Origin: Actinoplanes italicus
Lineage (GTDB): Bacteria; Actinomycetota; Actinomycetes; Mycobacteriales; Micromonosporaceae
Reading direction: 5' to 3'
DNA length: 64,000 bases
Assembly (NCBI RefSeq): GCF_003001815.1
Contig: NZ_PVMZ01000010.1
Span: forward strand, 310,001 to 374,000
The translations under genes and the position numbers were made by a program. How positions within the stretch are numbered: the stretch's first letter is position 1; every line of letters starts with the position of its first letter. Of the stretch, positions 7,404 to 15,432 are shown piece after piece. The notes beneath the pieces are model-generated. The model did not search any database, was not told the origin of the DNA, and worked only from the letters and a program-made list of their open reading frames with translations.

Positions 7404-9035
7404 CTACCAGTGCGTCAGCAGCAGGTGGTTGATTGTGAGGGCGACCGCCGCCTGAACGGCGAGCCACATGCGACGGTCTGCGGCCGGGATCAGTGCAGCC
7501 CCCGCCATCAACCAAACGGTGAAGGGTAGCCAGATGCGCTCCACCTCGGCCTTGCTGTAGCCGGAAAGGTCGGCGGCCAGGATCGCCGTCGCGGCGGCGA
7601 GGGGCAGCAGCCAGGCCGCGCTCGGGTCAGCCGCGTGAGCGGACAGAACGTTCGTTCTGCCAGGGGGTGACAGTGATTTGGTGGACAGAACGTTCGTTCT
7701 GTCTGGGGGCGAGGGGGTTTCAGTAGACAGAACGTTCGTTCTGTCTAGGGGTGAAGGGGGCTCGGCGGACAGAACGTTCGTTCTGTCTGGGGCTGGCGGG
7801 GTTTCAGTGGAGAGAACGTTCGTTCTGGCGGGGTGGGACGGAGATTGGGCAGACAGAACGTTCGTTCTGCGTGAGAAGAACAGGCAACCCGTGGACAGAA
7901 CGTTCGTTCTGGCGAGGAACAGCGGAAGAACGGTGTCGGCCCGCCAGGCGGCCAGAACCGCGCGCCGGACGATCACAGCCGCTACGGGCCCGGCGGCAAC
8001 GGCCACCAGCGCCAGGTCAGCCCAAACCCAGTAACCGTAGGCGCGATCGGCAGCGATCCCCTGGTAATAGCGCTCGATGACCAGGCGATACCCGGTGGGC
8101 CAGAAGAACCCCGCGGCCGTGAACGCGACCACCACCGGCAGCGCACCACCGAACGTCCACCCCGCGGTCCGCCGACGCCGTCCGGCAAGCACGACGGCCA
8201 GCGCGATCGGGCCCATCAGCACGAGCCCGTACGACAGATAGCAGCCGAACGCCAGCAGCCCCCCACCGGCCAGCGCGCCCAGCGCCGACCCCCGGGTGAC
8301 ACCGTGCGCCAGCAGGGCGACCCCGGACGCCGTCACCCCGGCGAACAGCCCGTCGGCCGATACTCCGGACCAGATCGCGCCCGGGAACAGCACCACGAAC
8401 GGCAGCACGGCGCGGGCCGCCTCATCAGAGCCGAGCAGCCGTACGGTGTGCGGCACGGCGACGGCGACGAGCGCCGCCGTGAGAACGCACAGCAGACCGG
8501 CCCAGGCACCGCCGCCGAGTCCGGCCCGGTCGAGCCAGACGAACACCAGCAGTGCGCCCGGCGGGTGACCGGACACGTGCGTGGTCCAGGAGTCGAGCTG
8601 GAAGTCCAGGATCCGCGAGCTGAACCCGCTCAGCATGGCCGGGATGTCGCTGACGCCGGGAACCTCGTGCAGATACTCGTGCGAGGTGGTCAGCCGCCCG
8701 GCGGCACCCCGCTGCCAGCCGTCGATCAGTGCCAGCGACAACGTCCACGTGACGGCGGCGAGATAGGACAGCCCGAGCAGCCGCGGCCACGACGACCGCG
8801 CGGCCAGCGCGGGGCCGTACCACCAGACGAGCAGAGCCGTCAGCAGGGCCAGGGGTGAGCCGGGACCGACGTGCGGCAGCCAGTGGGCGAACAGCGGGGC
8901 GGCGCTCGCGTGGACCGGGCGTCCCAGCAGGTGGAGCACGCCGCCGGTCACGGCGGCCACCATGACCAGGCTGACCGCGACACCGGCGGCGATCAGGTCG
9001 GCGCGTGCCGGACGGTGCCACAACCGGACGCTCAT
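7404..9035 (-). CDS. Polytopic membrane protein, GT-C glycosyltransferase-like, with 14-residue repeat insert
   Basis: A 543-residue membrane protein with about ten hydrophobic helices. A short signal-anchor helix near residues 14-36 is followed by a periplasmic loop containing HEYLHEVPGVSDIP and SGHPPGALLVF, as in GT-C type lipid-linked sugar transferases; the assignment to that fold is inference. Residues about 375-468 are a low-complexity insert of seven 14-residue repeats starting RTNVLS, placed between two helices (ending LPLFLA and starting WLLPLAAATAI). It overlaps the upstream epimerase gene by 4 bases, suggesting both act on nucleotide-sugar or polyprenyl-sugar chemistry. Confidence 0.7.
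   Translation of the reverse strand: MSVRLWHRPARADLIAAGVAVSLVMVAAVTGGVLHLLGRPVHASAAPLFAHWLPHVGPGSPLALLTALLVWWYGPALAARSSWPRLLGLSYLAAVTWTLSLALIDGWQRGAAGRLTTSHEYLHEVPGVSDIPAMLSGFSSRILDFQLDSWTTHVSGHPPGALLVFVWLDRAGLGGGAWAGLLCVLTAALVAVAVPHTVRLLGSDEAARAVLPFVVLFPGAIWSGVSADGLFAGVTASGVALLAHGVTRGSALGALAGGGLLAFGCYLSYGLVLMGPIALAVVLAGRRRRTAGWTFGGALPVVVAFTAAGFFWPTGYRLVIERYYQGIAADRAYGYWVWADLALVAVAAGPVAAVIVRRAVLAAWRADTVLPLFLARTNVLSTGCLFFSRRTNVLSAQSPSHPARTNVLSTETPPAPDRTNVLSAEPPSPLDRTNVLSTETPSPPDRTNVLSTKSLSPPGRTNVLSAHAADPSAAWLLPLAAATAILAADLSGYSKAEVERIWLPFTVWLMAGAALIPAADRRMWLAVQAAVALTINHLLLTHW
7644..7911. repeat. Seven palindromes at exactly 42-bp spacing inside a coding region
   Basis: The 16-bp core CAGAACGTTCGTTCTG begins at 7644, 7686, 7728, 7770, 7812 (first base G), 7854 and 7896, so every step is 42 bp. 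Most copies extend to GACAGAACGTTCGTTCTGTC (arms of 9 bp around TT). The 26 bases between cores differ in each interval and are G-rich on this strand. Read leftward the array encodes seven RTNVLS peptides within the membrane protein at 7404-9035. 42 bp is four turns of B-DNA, which would put all dyads on one face of the helix. Confidence 0.95.
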
Positions 9036-10081
9036 CCGCGCAGCGGCGCGCAGGCGAACTCGGCCACCCCGTCGGCCAGGTCCACGGCGGCCCGGAACCC
9101 GAGCTCGGACCCGGCGCGTGCCGGGGACGCGACGATGTGCCGGACGTCGCCGAGCCGGAACTCACCGGTCACGATCGGGGGTGGTCCTCCGGCGGCCCGC
9201 GCGAGTTCGGAAGCCATCTGCCCGACGGTCGCCGGACGACCCGAGGCGATGTTGTACGCACGCCAGCCGCTACGTGTGACGGTCGCGTCCAGTGCGGCGA
9301 GGTTGGCCGCCGCGACGTCCCGCACGTGCACGAAGTCGCGACGCTGGCCGCCGTCCTCGAACACCCGTGGCGCACGGCCGACCTCGAGTGCCGACCGGAA
9401 GATCGCCGCGACCCCGCTGTACGGGGTGTCGCGGGGCATGCCGGGCCCGTACACGTTGTGATAGCGCAGCGCCACCACGGTGCCGCCGGTCTGCCTGGCC
9501 CACGCGGCGGTCAGGTGTTCCTGCGCGACCTTGGTGGCCGCGTACACGCTGCGCGGATCCAGCGGAGCGTCCTCGGAGATCAGTCCCGGGTCCAGCGCGG
9601 CGCCGCAGACCGGGCAGGGCGGCTCGAACCGCCCGGCCGCCAGGTGGGCGACGACCCGTGGCGCGGCACTCACCGAACCGTGCTCCGGGCAGGTGTAGGA
9701 GCCTTCGCCGTAGACGACCATGGAACTGGCGAGCACCAGCCGGGGCACACCCGCGCGGGCCATCGCGGCGAGCAGGACCGCCGTGCCGAGGTCGTTGCAG
9801 CCGACGTACTCGGGCAGGTCGTCGAGGTCGACGCCGAGTCCCACCATCGCCGCCTGATGGATCACCGCGTCCACACCTGCCAGCGCGTCGGCGACGGCGG
9901 GCCGGTCACGCAGGTCGAGCCGGAGCACCGGGGCGCCGGCCACGGTATCCGGTGGCGGCACCCGGTGCGCGCCGGGATGACCGGCGTCCACCACGGTGAC
10001 GCGGTGACCGGCCTCCCGCAGGGCGGTCACGACATGGGTTCCGATGAAACCGGCACCGCCGGTGACGAGTACGTGAGTCAC
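9032..10081 (-). CDS. NAD-dependent epimerase/dehydratase (extended SDR)
   Basis: A 349-residue extended SDR. The Rossmann motif VTGGAGFIGTHVV is at residues 6-18, and a catalytic Ser region (LASSMVVYGEG) and the YxxxK motif (YAATK) follow. An inserted loop between the Ser and Tyr has a zinc-ribbon look (TCPEHG then CPVCG), as in some dTDP-rhamnose or UDP-sugar 4-epimerases. Probably interconverts a nucleotide sugar used by the membrane transferase whose gene it overlaps by 4 bases. GTG 10081 is chosen because the fold begins directly there; no clear ribosome site is seen, so it may be leaderless. Divergent from the glycosyltransferase gene at 10207. Confidence 0.85.
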   Translation of the reverse strand: MTHVLVTGGAGFIGTHVVTALREAGHRVTVVDAGHPGAHRVPPPDTVAGAPVLRLDLRDRPAVADALAGVDAVIHQAAMVGLGVDLDDLPEYVGCNDLGTAVLLAAMARAGVPRLVLASSMVVYGEGSYTCPEHGSVSAAPRVVAHLAAGRFEPPCPVCGAALDPGLISEDAPLDPRSVYAATKVAQEHLTAAWARQTGGTVVALRYHNVYGPGMPRDTPYSGVAAIFRSALEVGRAPRVFEDGGQRRDFVHVRDVAAANLAALDATVTRSGWRAYNIASGRPATVGQMASELARAAGGPPPIVTGEFRLGDVRHIVASPARAGSELGFRAAVDLADGVAEFACAPLRG

Positions 10082-10142
10082 GGCGCCGACGTTAGAGCCG
10101 GAAACCCTTGGTGTGCGCCGCCCACGGCGTACCGTCAGAGGT

Positions 10143-10198
10143 TCGTAAGACTCCGTCATCGCCTCGTAAGACTTTCCCGGCCCGCCCGCACCTAGCGT
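10143..10198 (+). promoter_or_regulatory. Direct repeats plus leaderless -10 box upstream of the glycosyltransferase operon
   Basis: TCGTAAGACT occurs at 10143-10152 and again 21 bp later, about two helical turns. TAGCGT at 10193-10198 has the TAnnnT pattern of an actinobacterial -10 box and lies 8 bases before the ATG at 10207, which predicts a leaderless transcript. The repeats are a candidate binding site for a dimeric regulator; the response regulator at the end of the same operon (13644) is the obvious candidate, by inference. Confidence 0.45.
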
Positions 10199-10206
10199 CA
10201 CGCGGC

Positions 10207-10866
10207 ATGACCGATGTGGTTCTTCCCTGCCGCGACGAGGCTCCGGCCCTGCCCGGCCTGCTCGCGCGGATGCCGTCCGGATACCGGCCGATCGTGGTGG
10301 ACAACGGCTCGACCGACGGATCCGCCGAGGTGGCCCGCGCGTGCGGCGCCGAGGTGATCAGCGTGGCCGAGCCCGGCTACGGCGCCGCCGTGCACGCCGG
10401 TGTCCTGGCCGCGGACCCGGCCGACGGCGTGGTGTGCGTGATGGACGCCGACGGCTCGTTCGACCCCGGCCAGCTGCCGCGACTGGCCGACCGGGTCCGG
10501 GACGGCCGCGCACACCTGGCAACGGGCCGCCGCCGTCCGGCCGCCCGCGGTGTGTGGCCGCTGCACGCCCGGGTCGCCAACACCTTCCTCGCTCACCGGC
10601 TGCGCCGTACGACCGGACTCGACGTCCACGACATCGGACCGATCCGGGCGGTACGCCGCGACGACCTGCTCGCGCTGGACCTGCGTGACCGCCGTTTCGG
10701 CTACCCGCTGGAGCTGCTGATCGCGGCTGGCCGGGCCGGATGGCGCGTGATCGAGGTCGACGTCGACTATCACCCGCGGGCGGCCGGCACCCGGTCGAAG
10801 GTGACCGGCACCCTGCTCGGCACCGCCCGGGCCGTCCGTGACATGGGCGCGGTGCTGGCCCGATGA
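10207..10866 (+). CDS. Family 2 glycosyltransferase
   Basis: A 219-residue GT-A fold transferase. The N-terminus VVLPCRDEAPALPGLLARMP, then VVDNGSTDGSAEVA, is the nucleotide-sugar binding site. MDADGSFDP near residue 80 is the DXD-type metal site. A C-terminal segment GYPLELLIAAGRAGWRVIEVDVDYHPRAAGTRSKVTG is typical of the polyprenyl-phosphate sugar synthase-like group, though no membrane anchors follow. Probably transfers a sugar from a nucleotide donor to a lipid carrier or small acceptor. First gene of a seven-gene, overlapping operon (10207-15355). Confidence 0.85.
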   Translation: MTDVVLPCRDEAPALPGLLARMPSGYRPIVVDNGSTDGSAEVARACGAEVISVAEPGYGAAVHAGVLAADPADGVVCVMDADGSFDPGQLPRLADRVRDGRAHLATGRRRPAARGVWPLHARVANTFLAHRLRRTTGLDVHDIGPIRAVRRDDLLALDLRDRRFGYPLELLIAAGRAGWRVIEVDVDYHPRAAGTRSKVTGTLLGTARAVRDMGAVLAR

Positions 10867-11477
10867 ACCCGCGCATCCTCGTCCTGGCGAAAGCGCCGGT
10901 TCCGGGCCGGGTCAAGACCCGCCTGTGTCCACCGTGCACACCGGAGCAGGCAGCCGCGATCGCCGCCGCCGCGCTGGCCGACACCCTCGACACCGTCACC
11001 GCCGCCACGGCCGGATCCCGGGTGCTCGTCGTCGACGGCGAGTATCCGGCCCCGCCCGGCTGGACGGCGTTCGGCCAGCGCGGCGGCCCGCTGGGGGAGC
11101 GCATCGCCGGCGCGTTCGAGGACACCCGTACGCCCGGGGTGCCCTCGATCCTGATCGGAATGGACACCCCGCAGCTCCTCGTCGCGCACCTCGAAACGGC
11201 GGCGCGGATGCTCGCTACGCACGACGCCGTGCTCGGACCGGCCGACGACGGTGGCTGGTGGGCCCTGGGCCTGCGCGATCCCGGCCACGCCACGGTCCTG
11301 CGCACCATCGAGACCTCCACCGCGACCACCGGCCGGCAGACCCTGGCCGCACTGCGCGGCCGTGGCCTGCGGGTGGGTCTGCTGGAGCGGTTGCGTGACG
11401 TCGACACCGCCGCGGACGCCCGGGCCGTGGCCGCCCTGTGCCCACCGATCAGCAGGTTCGCCCGTGCCGTCTGTTGA
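10863..11477 (+). CDS. DUF2064/TIGR04282-type glycosyltransferase
   Basis: A 204-residue protein starting MNPRILVLAKAPVPGRVKTRL, the hallmark of the DUF2064 family (GT-A/nucleotidyltransferase-like fold). The conserved IGMDTPQL and LGPADDGGWWALGL segments are present. The biochemical activity of the family is poorly known; members usually sit beside family 2 glycosyltransferases, as here. The start codon overlaps the upstream stop by 4 bases and the end overlaps the methyltransferase start by 14 bases. Confidence 0.85.
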   Translation: MNPRILVLAKAPVPGRVKTRLCPPCTPEQAAAIAAAALADTLDTVTAATAGSRVLVVDGEYPAPPGWTAFGQRGGPLGERIAGAFEDTRTPGVPSILIGMDTPQLLVAHLETAARMLATHDAVLGPADDGGWWALGLRDPGHATVLRTIETSTATTGRQTLAALRGRGLRVGLLERLRDVDTAADARAVAALCPPISRFARAVC

Positions 11478-12105
11478 GGCCGTCTTCGACACCGCGCTCA
11501 GCCGGGCCGAGGCCGGCGTACCGGCCGGCTTCACGGCCCGGCACCCGAGCGGCGCCGAGCTGCGGTTCGACCCGGCCGCCTGGTGCCGGGACGCGATTGC
11601 AGGCGACACCGGACTGCTCGACCGCTGCACCGGGCCCACCCTCGACGTCGGCTGCGGCCCCGGACGCCTCGTCGGTGCCCTGACCGGCGCGGGCCGACCG
11701 GCGCTCGGCATCGACATCAGCGCCGCGGCCGTCCGCCTGGCCCGCCGCCGGGGCGCGACAGCCCTGCAGCGTGACGTCTTCGAACCGCTGCCCGGTACCG
11801 GCCGCTGGCGGCATCTGCTCCTCGCCGACGGCAACATCGGCATCGGCGGCGACCCGCATCGCCTGCTGAGCCGCTGCCGCCGTCTGCTGGCGTCCGACGG
11901 ACGGCTCCACGCCGAGCTGGCGGCGCCCGGCACCCCGGCCTGGTCCGGCGTCGCCACGGTGCAGGGCCCGGGCGGCGGCAGCCCACTGCGCTGGGCGTGC
12001 GTACCCCTCGACCAGCTTTCCGCACTTGCCGCGGGCGCCGCGATGCGCCTGCTCGAGACCTGGACGGAGGCGGATCGATGGTTCGCCACACTGACACCCC
12101 GCTGA
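11464..12105 (+). CDS. Class I SAM-dependent methyltransferase
   Basis: A 213-residue Rossmann-fold methyltransferase. Motif I is LDVGCGPGRLVGAL (about residues 58-71), with IDIS as the acidic loop after strand 2. The usual post-I segments follow (LLADGNIGIGGDP, then RRLLASDGRLHAEL). GTG 11464 is chosen because it sits inside the preceding gene in the coupled style of this operon. The acceptor is unknown; neighbours suggest a sugar or glycolipid. Confidence 0.78.
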   Translation: MPSVEAVFDTALSRAEAGVPAGFTARHPSGAELRFDPAAWCRDAIAGDTGLLDRCTGPTLDVGCGPGRLVGALTGAGRPALGIDISAAAVRLARRRGATALQRDVFEPLPGTGRWRHLLLADGNIGIGGDPHRLLSRCRRLLASDGRLHAELAAPGTPAWSGVATVQGPGGGSPLRWACVPLDQLSALAAGAAMRLLETWTEADRWFATLTPR

Positions 12106-13232
12106 CCGGCGGCGCGGTGCTCTTCCGGTCACGGCTGCGATCGGTCCGGCTGACCAGCCTGCTCGGCGTCGCGCTCGGCGTCACCTTCGTCGTCTGCTTC
12201 ATGACGGGGCTGCTCAGCCACCTCGTGCAGCATCCACCGGACTGGTTCCGGTGGCCGTCACGGCCGGTCGGGCTCTACCGGTTCACCCAGGGCCTGCACG
12301 TGGCGACCGGCCTTGCCACGGTGCCGCTGCTCGGTGCCAAGCTGTGGTCGGTCTATCCGCGGCTGTTCGCGTGGCCGCCGATCCGGTCGTTCGGGCACGC
12401 GGCCGGACGCGCCGGTGTCGCGGTGCTGGTCGCGGCCAGCCTGTTCCAGGTCGTCGGCGGAGTGCTGAACATCGCCCACTGGTACGCGCCGATGCCGTTC
12501 TTCTTCACGGCCGGGCACTACTGGGTCGCGTGGTTGATGGCCGGCGCGATCCTGGCGCACGTCGGCGTACAACTGCCGGTGGTTCGTGCCGCACTCTCGC
12601 GTGCCGCTCGTGAGGCGGATGCGGACGCGGTGAGCCGTCGCGGGCTGCTCGCCGGGGTCGCGGCGGCGGCCGGGCTGATCACGCTGACCACCGTGGGTCA
12701 GACGGTCCGGCCCCTGGCCGGACTCGCGGTGCTCGCCCCGAGGCGGCCGGATGCAGGTCCGCAGGGGGTTCCGGTCAACAGAACGGCAGACCAGGCTGAT
12801 GTACGCGCACGCGCGCTCGACCCCTCGTACCGGCTGAAGGTCACCGGCCCCGGCGGACACGCGGACCTGGATCTCGCCGCCCTTCACGCACTCACCCGGC
12901 ACACCGCGGAACTGCCGATCGCCTGCGTCGAGGGCTGGAGCGCCACCGGCCGCTGGTCCGGCGTCCGGCTGCGGGACCTGGTGACGCTGGTGGGCGGCGA
13001 CCCGGAACGGGCGAGCGTCGAGGTGGAGTCGCTGGAGCCGGCCGGCCGGTACCGGACGTCGACCGTCGCTGCCGAGCACGTGCGTGACCCGCTGACCCTG
13101 ATCGCCCTGCTGCTCGACGGCGAACCGCTGCACCTCGACCACGGCTTCCCGGCTCGGCTGATCGCACCGAACCGGCCGGGCGTGCTGCAGACCAAGTGGC
13201 TGGCCCGGATCACCGTGCGAGGGCTCGCATGA
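12078..13232 (+). CDS. Membrane-anchored molybdopterin-dependent oxidoreductase (sulfite oxidase fold)
   Basis: A 384-residue fusion. Residues about 25-170 hold four membrane helices with His residues spaced as in b-type cytochromes (TQGLHVATGLA, FTAGHYWVAWL). A second transport-like segment SRRGLLAGVAAAAGL (about 186-200) resembles a twin-arginine motif. Residues about 250-384 are the sulfite-oxidase-type molybdopterin domain, with the predicted molybdenum ligand Cys283 in IACVEGWSATGRWSG. It probably carries out an extracytoplasmic oxidation or reduction linked to the quinone pool; the substrate is unknown. GGAGG lies 7 bases before the ATG. Central gene of the operon. Confidence 0.83.
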   Translation: MVRHTDTPLTGGAVLFRSRLRSVRLTSLLGVALGVTFVVCFMTGLLSHLVQHPPDWFRWPSRPVGLYRFTQGLHVATGLATVPLLGAKLWSVYPRLFAWPPIRSFGHAAGRAGVAVLVAASLFQVVGGVLNIAHWYAPMPFFFTAGHYWVAWLMAGAILAHVGVQLPVVRAALSRAAREADADAVSRRGLLAGVAAAAGLITLTTVGQTVRPLAGLAVLAPRRPDAGPQGVPVNRTADQADVRARALDPSYRLKVTGPGGHADLDLAALHALTRHTAELPIACVEGWSATGRWSGVRLRDLVTLVGGDPERASVEVESLEPAGRYRTSTVAAEHVRDPLTLIALLLDGEPLHLDHGFPARLIAPNRPGVLQTKWLARITVRGLA

Positions 13233-13633
13233 GGACCCGCGCGCTCCTCGTGGCCGCCGGTGTGCTGCTGATGGGGTACGCCGTCGCCGGTGCCCTCGCC
13301 GACCCCGACCTGTCGCCGGGCGGGGTGCTGATCTTCCTGGCCGGTGTGCTCGTCGGCCACGACGCCGTCTGGATGGCCGTGCTGTCGGCGGCCGGTGCCA
13401 CCATCAGCAGGTACGTCCCGGAAGAGCGCCGCCCGGCGGTGCGGACCGCCGCGATCAGCGCCGCCGCGATCAGCTTCGTGGCGTTGCCGCTCACACCCGG
13501 ACTCGGCCGGTCCGCCGGCGATCTCGCCCTCGTGCTGGTGCTGATCGCCGGTGCGGCACTGCTGACGTTCGTGCCACGCCGTAAGGATTCCGAAAGACCC
13601 CGCTGCAGCCGGTCAGGCGGCAGGGGTCGGTAG
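13229..13633 (+). CDS. Small integral membrane protein
   Basis: A 134-residue hydrophobic protein with about four membrane helices (residues 5-22, 32-60, 70-88 and 95-112) and a basic, soluble C-tail. No enzyme motif. The start overlaps the oxidoreductase stop (ATGA), so it is made with that enzyme and may be its membrane partner. Only 10 bases separate it from the response regulator. Confidence 0.65.
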   Translation: MRTRALLVAAGVLLMGYAVAGALADPDLSPGGVLIFLAGVLVGHDAVWMAVLSAAGATISRYVPEERRPAVRTAAISAAAISFVALPLTPGLGRSAGDLALVLVLIAGAALLTFVPRRKDSERPRCSRSGGRGR

Positions 13634-13643
13634 CGTGGCCGGG

Positions 13644-14354
13644 ATGGGGCATCGGGTGCTGGTCGTCGACGACGACCCCACGGTCAGCGACGTCGTCCGG
13701 CGTTACCTGCTGCAGGACGGCTGCGACGTCGAGCTGGCCGGCGACGGTGCCGACGGCCTCGCGGCGATCGCGGCCCGGCGGCCCGACCTCGTCGTCCTCG
13801 ACCTCATGATGCCCGGCATCGACGGCCTCGAGGTGTGCCGCCGGATCCGCCGCCAGCTGCCCGACCTGCCGGTCATCATGCTCACCGCCCTCGGCGAGGA
13901 GGCCGACCGGGTCCTCGGGCTCGAGGTCGGCGCCGACGACTACGTGACCAAGCCGTTCTCGCCCCGCGAACTCGTGCTGCGGATCCGTTCGGTGCTGCGC
14001 CGCACCGCAGCCCATGCCCCGAACCCGGCGGCCCCGCTGAGACTCGTCGACGCGGAGCTGACGGTCGACACCGCCCGGCGCGTCGCCGACCTGAACGGCG
14101 CGCCGCTCGCGCTGACCGTCCGCGAGTTCGACCTGCTGGTGCACCTCATGCGCCATCCGGGTCGCGCCTGGTCGCGCGCGGAGCTGCTGGACAAGGTCTG
14201 GGGCTGGCAGTTCGGTGACCAGTCGACCGTGACCGTCCACGTGCGCCGGTTGCGCGAGAAGATCGAGCCGAACCCAGCTGAACCCAGCCGCATCCGCACC
14301 ATCTGGGGCGTCGGATACCGCTACGACCCGCTCGACGAGGAGACCGGCCGGTGA
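13644..14354 (+). CDS. OmpR/PhoB-type response regulator
   Basis: A 236-residue regulator. The receiver has the acidic pocket DDD (residues 9-11), phospho-acceptor Asp53 (VLDLMMPG), Thr in MLTA and Lys in VTKPF. The C-terminal winged helix ends TVTVHVRRLREKI then RTIWGVGYRY. Partner of the kinase at 14351, whose start overlaps its stop. ATG 13644 is preferred; a GTG at 13635 would add three residues. Likely controls the 10207-15355 operon, which it closes; no direct evidence. Confidence 0.88.
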   Translation: MGHRVLVVDDDPTVSDVVRRYLLQDGCDVELAGDGADGLAAIAARRPDLVVLDLMMPGIDGLEVCRRIRRQLPDLPVIMLTALGEEADRVLGLEVGADDYVTKPFSPRELVLRIRSVLRRTAAHAPNPAAPLRLVDAELTVDTARRVADLNGAPLALTVREFDLLVHLMRHPGRAWSRAELLDKVWGWQFGDQSTVTVHVRRLREKIEPNPAEPSRIRTIWGVGYRYDPLDEETGR

Positions 14355-15355
14355 ACGACACGCTGCTCATCGGGCTCTACGCCCTCGCGGCCGGGGGAGT
14401 CGTGGGCCTGGCTGGTGCCGGGGTGCTCCGGCTCCTGCGCGGGCGGTCGATCTTCGTCCACGTGCTGGTGCTGATCGCCGTGACCGTGGTCGCCGTGGTG
14501 GCCGGAGTCGCCACCGTCGCCCAGGCGATGTTCCTGTCGCCGCACGACCTGTGGGTCGTGCTCGTCACGGTGACAGCGTCCGCGCTGGTCAGCCTCGGTG
14601 TCGGCGCGGTCTTCGGCAGGCGGCTCGCCACCTCGGCGGTCTGGGCGCAGGCGGCCCGCGACCGCGAGCGGCGGCTGGAGGCCGGCCGGCGGGAACTCGT
14701 CGCCTGGGTGTCGCACGACCTGCGTACCCCGCTGGCCGGGCTGCGGGCGATGGCCGAGGCTCTGGAGGACGGCATCATCGACGACCCGGCCACCGTCGGC
14801 GAGTACCACCGCCGGATCCGGGTGGAGACCGACCGGATGACCCAGCTCGTCGACGACCTGTTCGAACTGTCCCGGATCAACGCGGGCGCGCTGCGGCTGG
14901 CGCCCACGGCCGTACCGCTGCGGGAGATCGTCTCCGACGCCCTCGCCGGGGTGGCCCCGCTGGCCGCGAGCCGCCGGATCCACCTGGTGGCCGCGGAGAG
15001 CGGCTGGCCCGTCGTCCGCGCCGGCGAACGCGAACTTGCCCGGGTCGTCAGCAACCTGCTGATCAACTCGGTCCGGTACACCCCCGAGGACGGCACGGTG
15101 CACATAGCCGCGGGCCACGAGCACGACGACGTCTGGCTGTCAGTGTCGGACACATGCGGCGGCATCCCCGAGGACGATCTGGACCGAGTCTTCGACGTCG
15201 CCTTCCGCGGCGAACGAGCCCGGACCCCGGGCGCCGGCGGCGGCCTGGGCCTGGCGATCGTCCGCGGCCTGGTCGAGGCCCACGGCGGCCGCGTCGGCGT
15301 ACGCAACACCGGCAGCGGTTGCCGCTTCGAGGTCCGCCTACCAGTAGCCCGCTGA
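14351..15355 (+). CDS. Sensor histidine kinase
   Basis: A 334-residue kinase. Three N-terminal membrane helices (about residues 5-27, 36-60 and 66-88) leave almost no extracytoplasmic domain, so it probably senses through the membrane or a partner. The H-box VSHDLRTPLAG has His122. The N-box is NLLINSVRYT and the G-boxes are DTCGGIPEDD and GGGLGLAIV. It begins with GTG inside the regulator's stop codon (GTGA), the usual coupling. Followed by a palindrome (15372) and a convergent gene. Confidence 0.88.
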   Translation: MNDTLLIGLYALAAGGVVGLAGAGVLRLLRGRSIFVHVLVLIAVTVVAVVAGVATVAQAMFLSPHDLWVVLVTVTASALVSLGVGAVFGRRLATSAVWAQAARDRERRLEAGRRELVAWVSHDLRTPLAGLRAMAEALEDGIIDDPATVGEYHRRIRVETDRMTQLVDDLFELSRINAGALRLAPTAVPLREIVSDALAGVAPLAASRRIHLVAAESGWPVVRAGERELARVVSNLLINSVRYTPEDGTVHIAAGHEHDDVWLSVSDTCGGIPEDDLDRVFDVAFRGERARTPGAGGGLGLAIVRGLVEAHGGRVGVRNTGSGCRFEVRLPVAR

Positions 15356-15371
15356 TCACGGCAATCCCGGC

Positions 15372-15418
15372 GATCTTGTGAGGTCGGGGTCGTTCACCGG
15401 GCGTAACCGCACAAGATC
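15372..15418. repeat. Dispersed GATCTTGTG palindrome, copy B
   Basis: GATCTTGTGAGGT at the left pairs with AACCGCACAAGATC at the right (outer nine pairs GATCTTGTG/CACAAGATC perfect) around a spacer of about 21 bases. It fills the 77-bp gap between the kinase stop and a convergent gene, a natural place for a two-way transcription stop. There is no T-tract on either strand. Confidence 0.8.
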
Positions 15419-15432
15419 TCCCCAGGTGGTGA

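Noticed and set aside
7644..7911. CRISPR array
   Set aside because: Repeats are 16-20 bp palindromes with 22-26-bp intervals, but the whole array is one open frame inside a membrane-protein gene, intervals are low-complexity, and no cas genes are near.
7644..7911. LexA (SOS) box cluster as a firm call
   Set aside because: The core has GAAC-N4-GTTC, but flanking bases differ from the known actinobacterial consensus and the array lies within a gene, not at a promoter. Left as one hypothesis.
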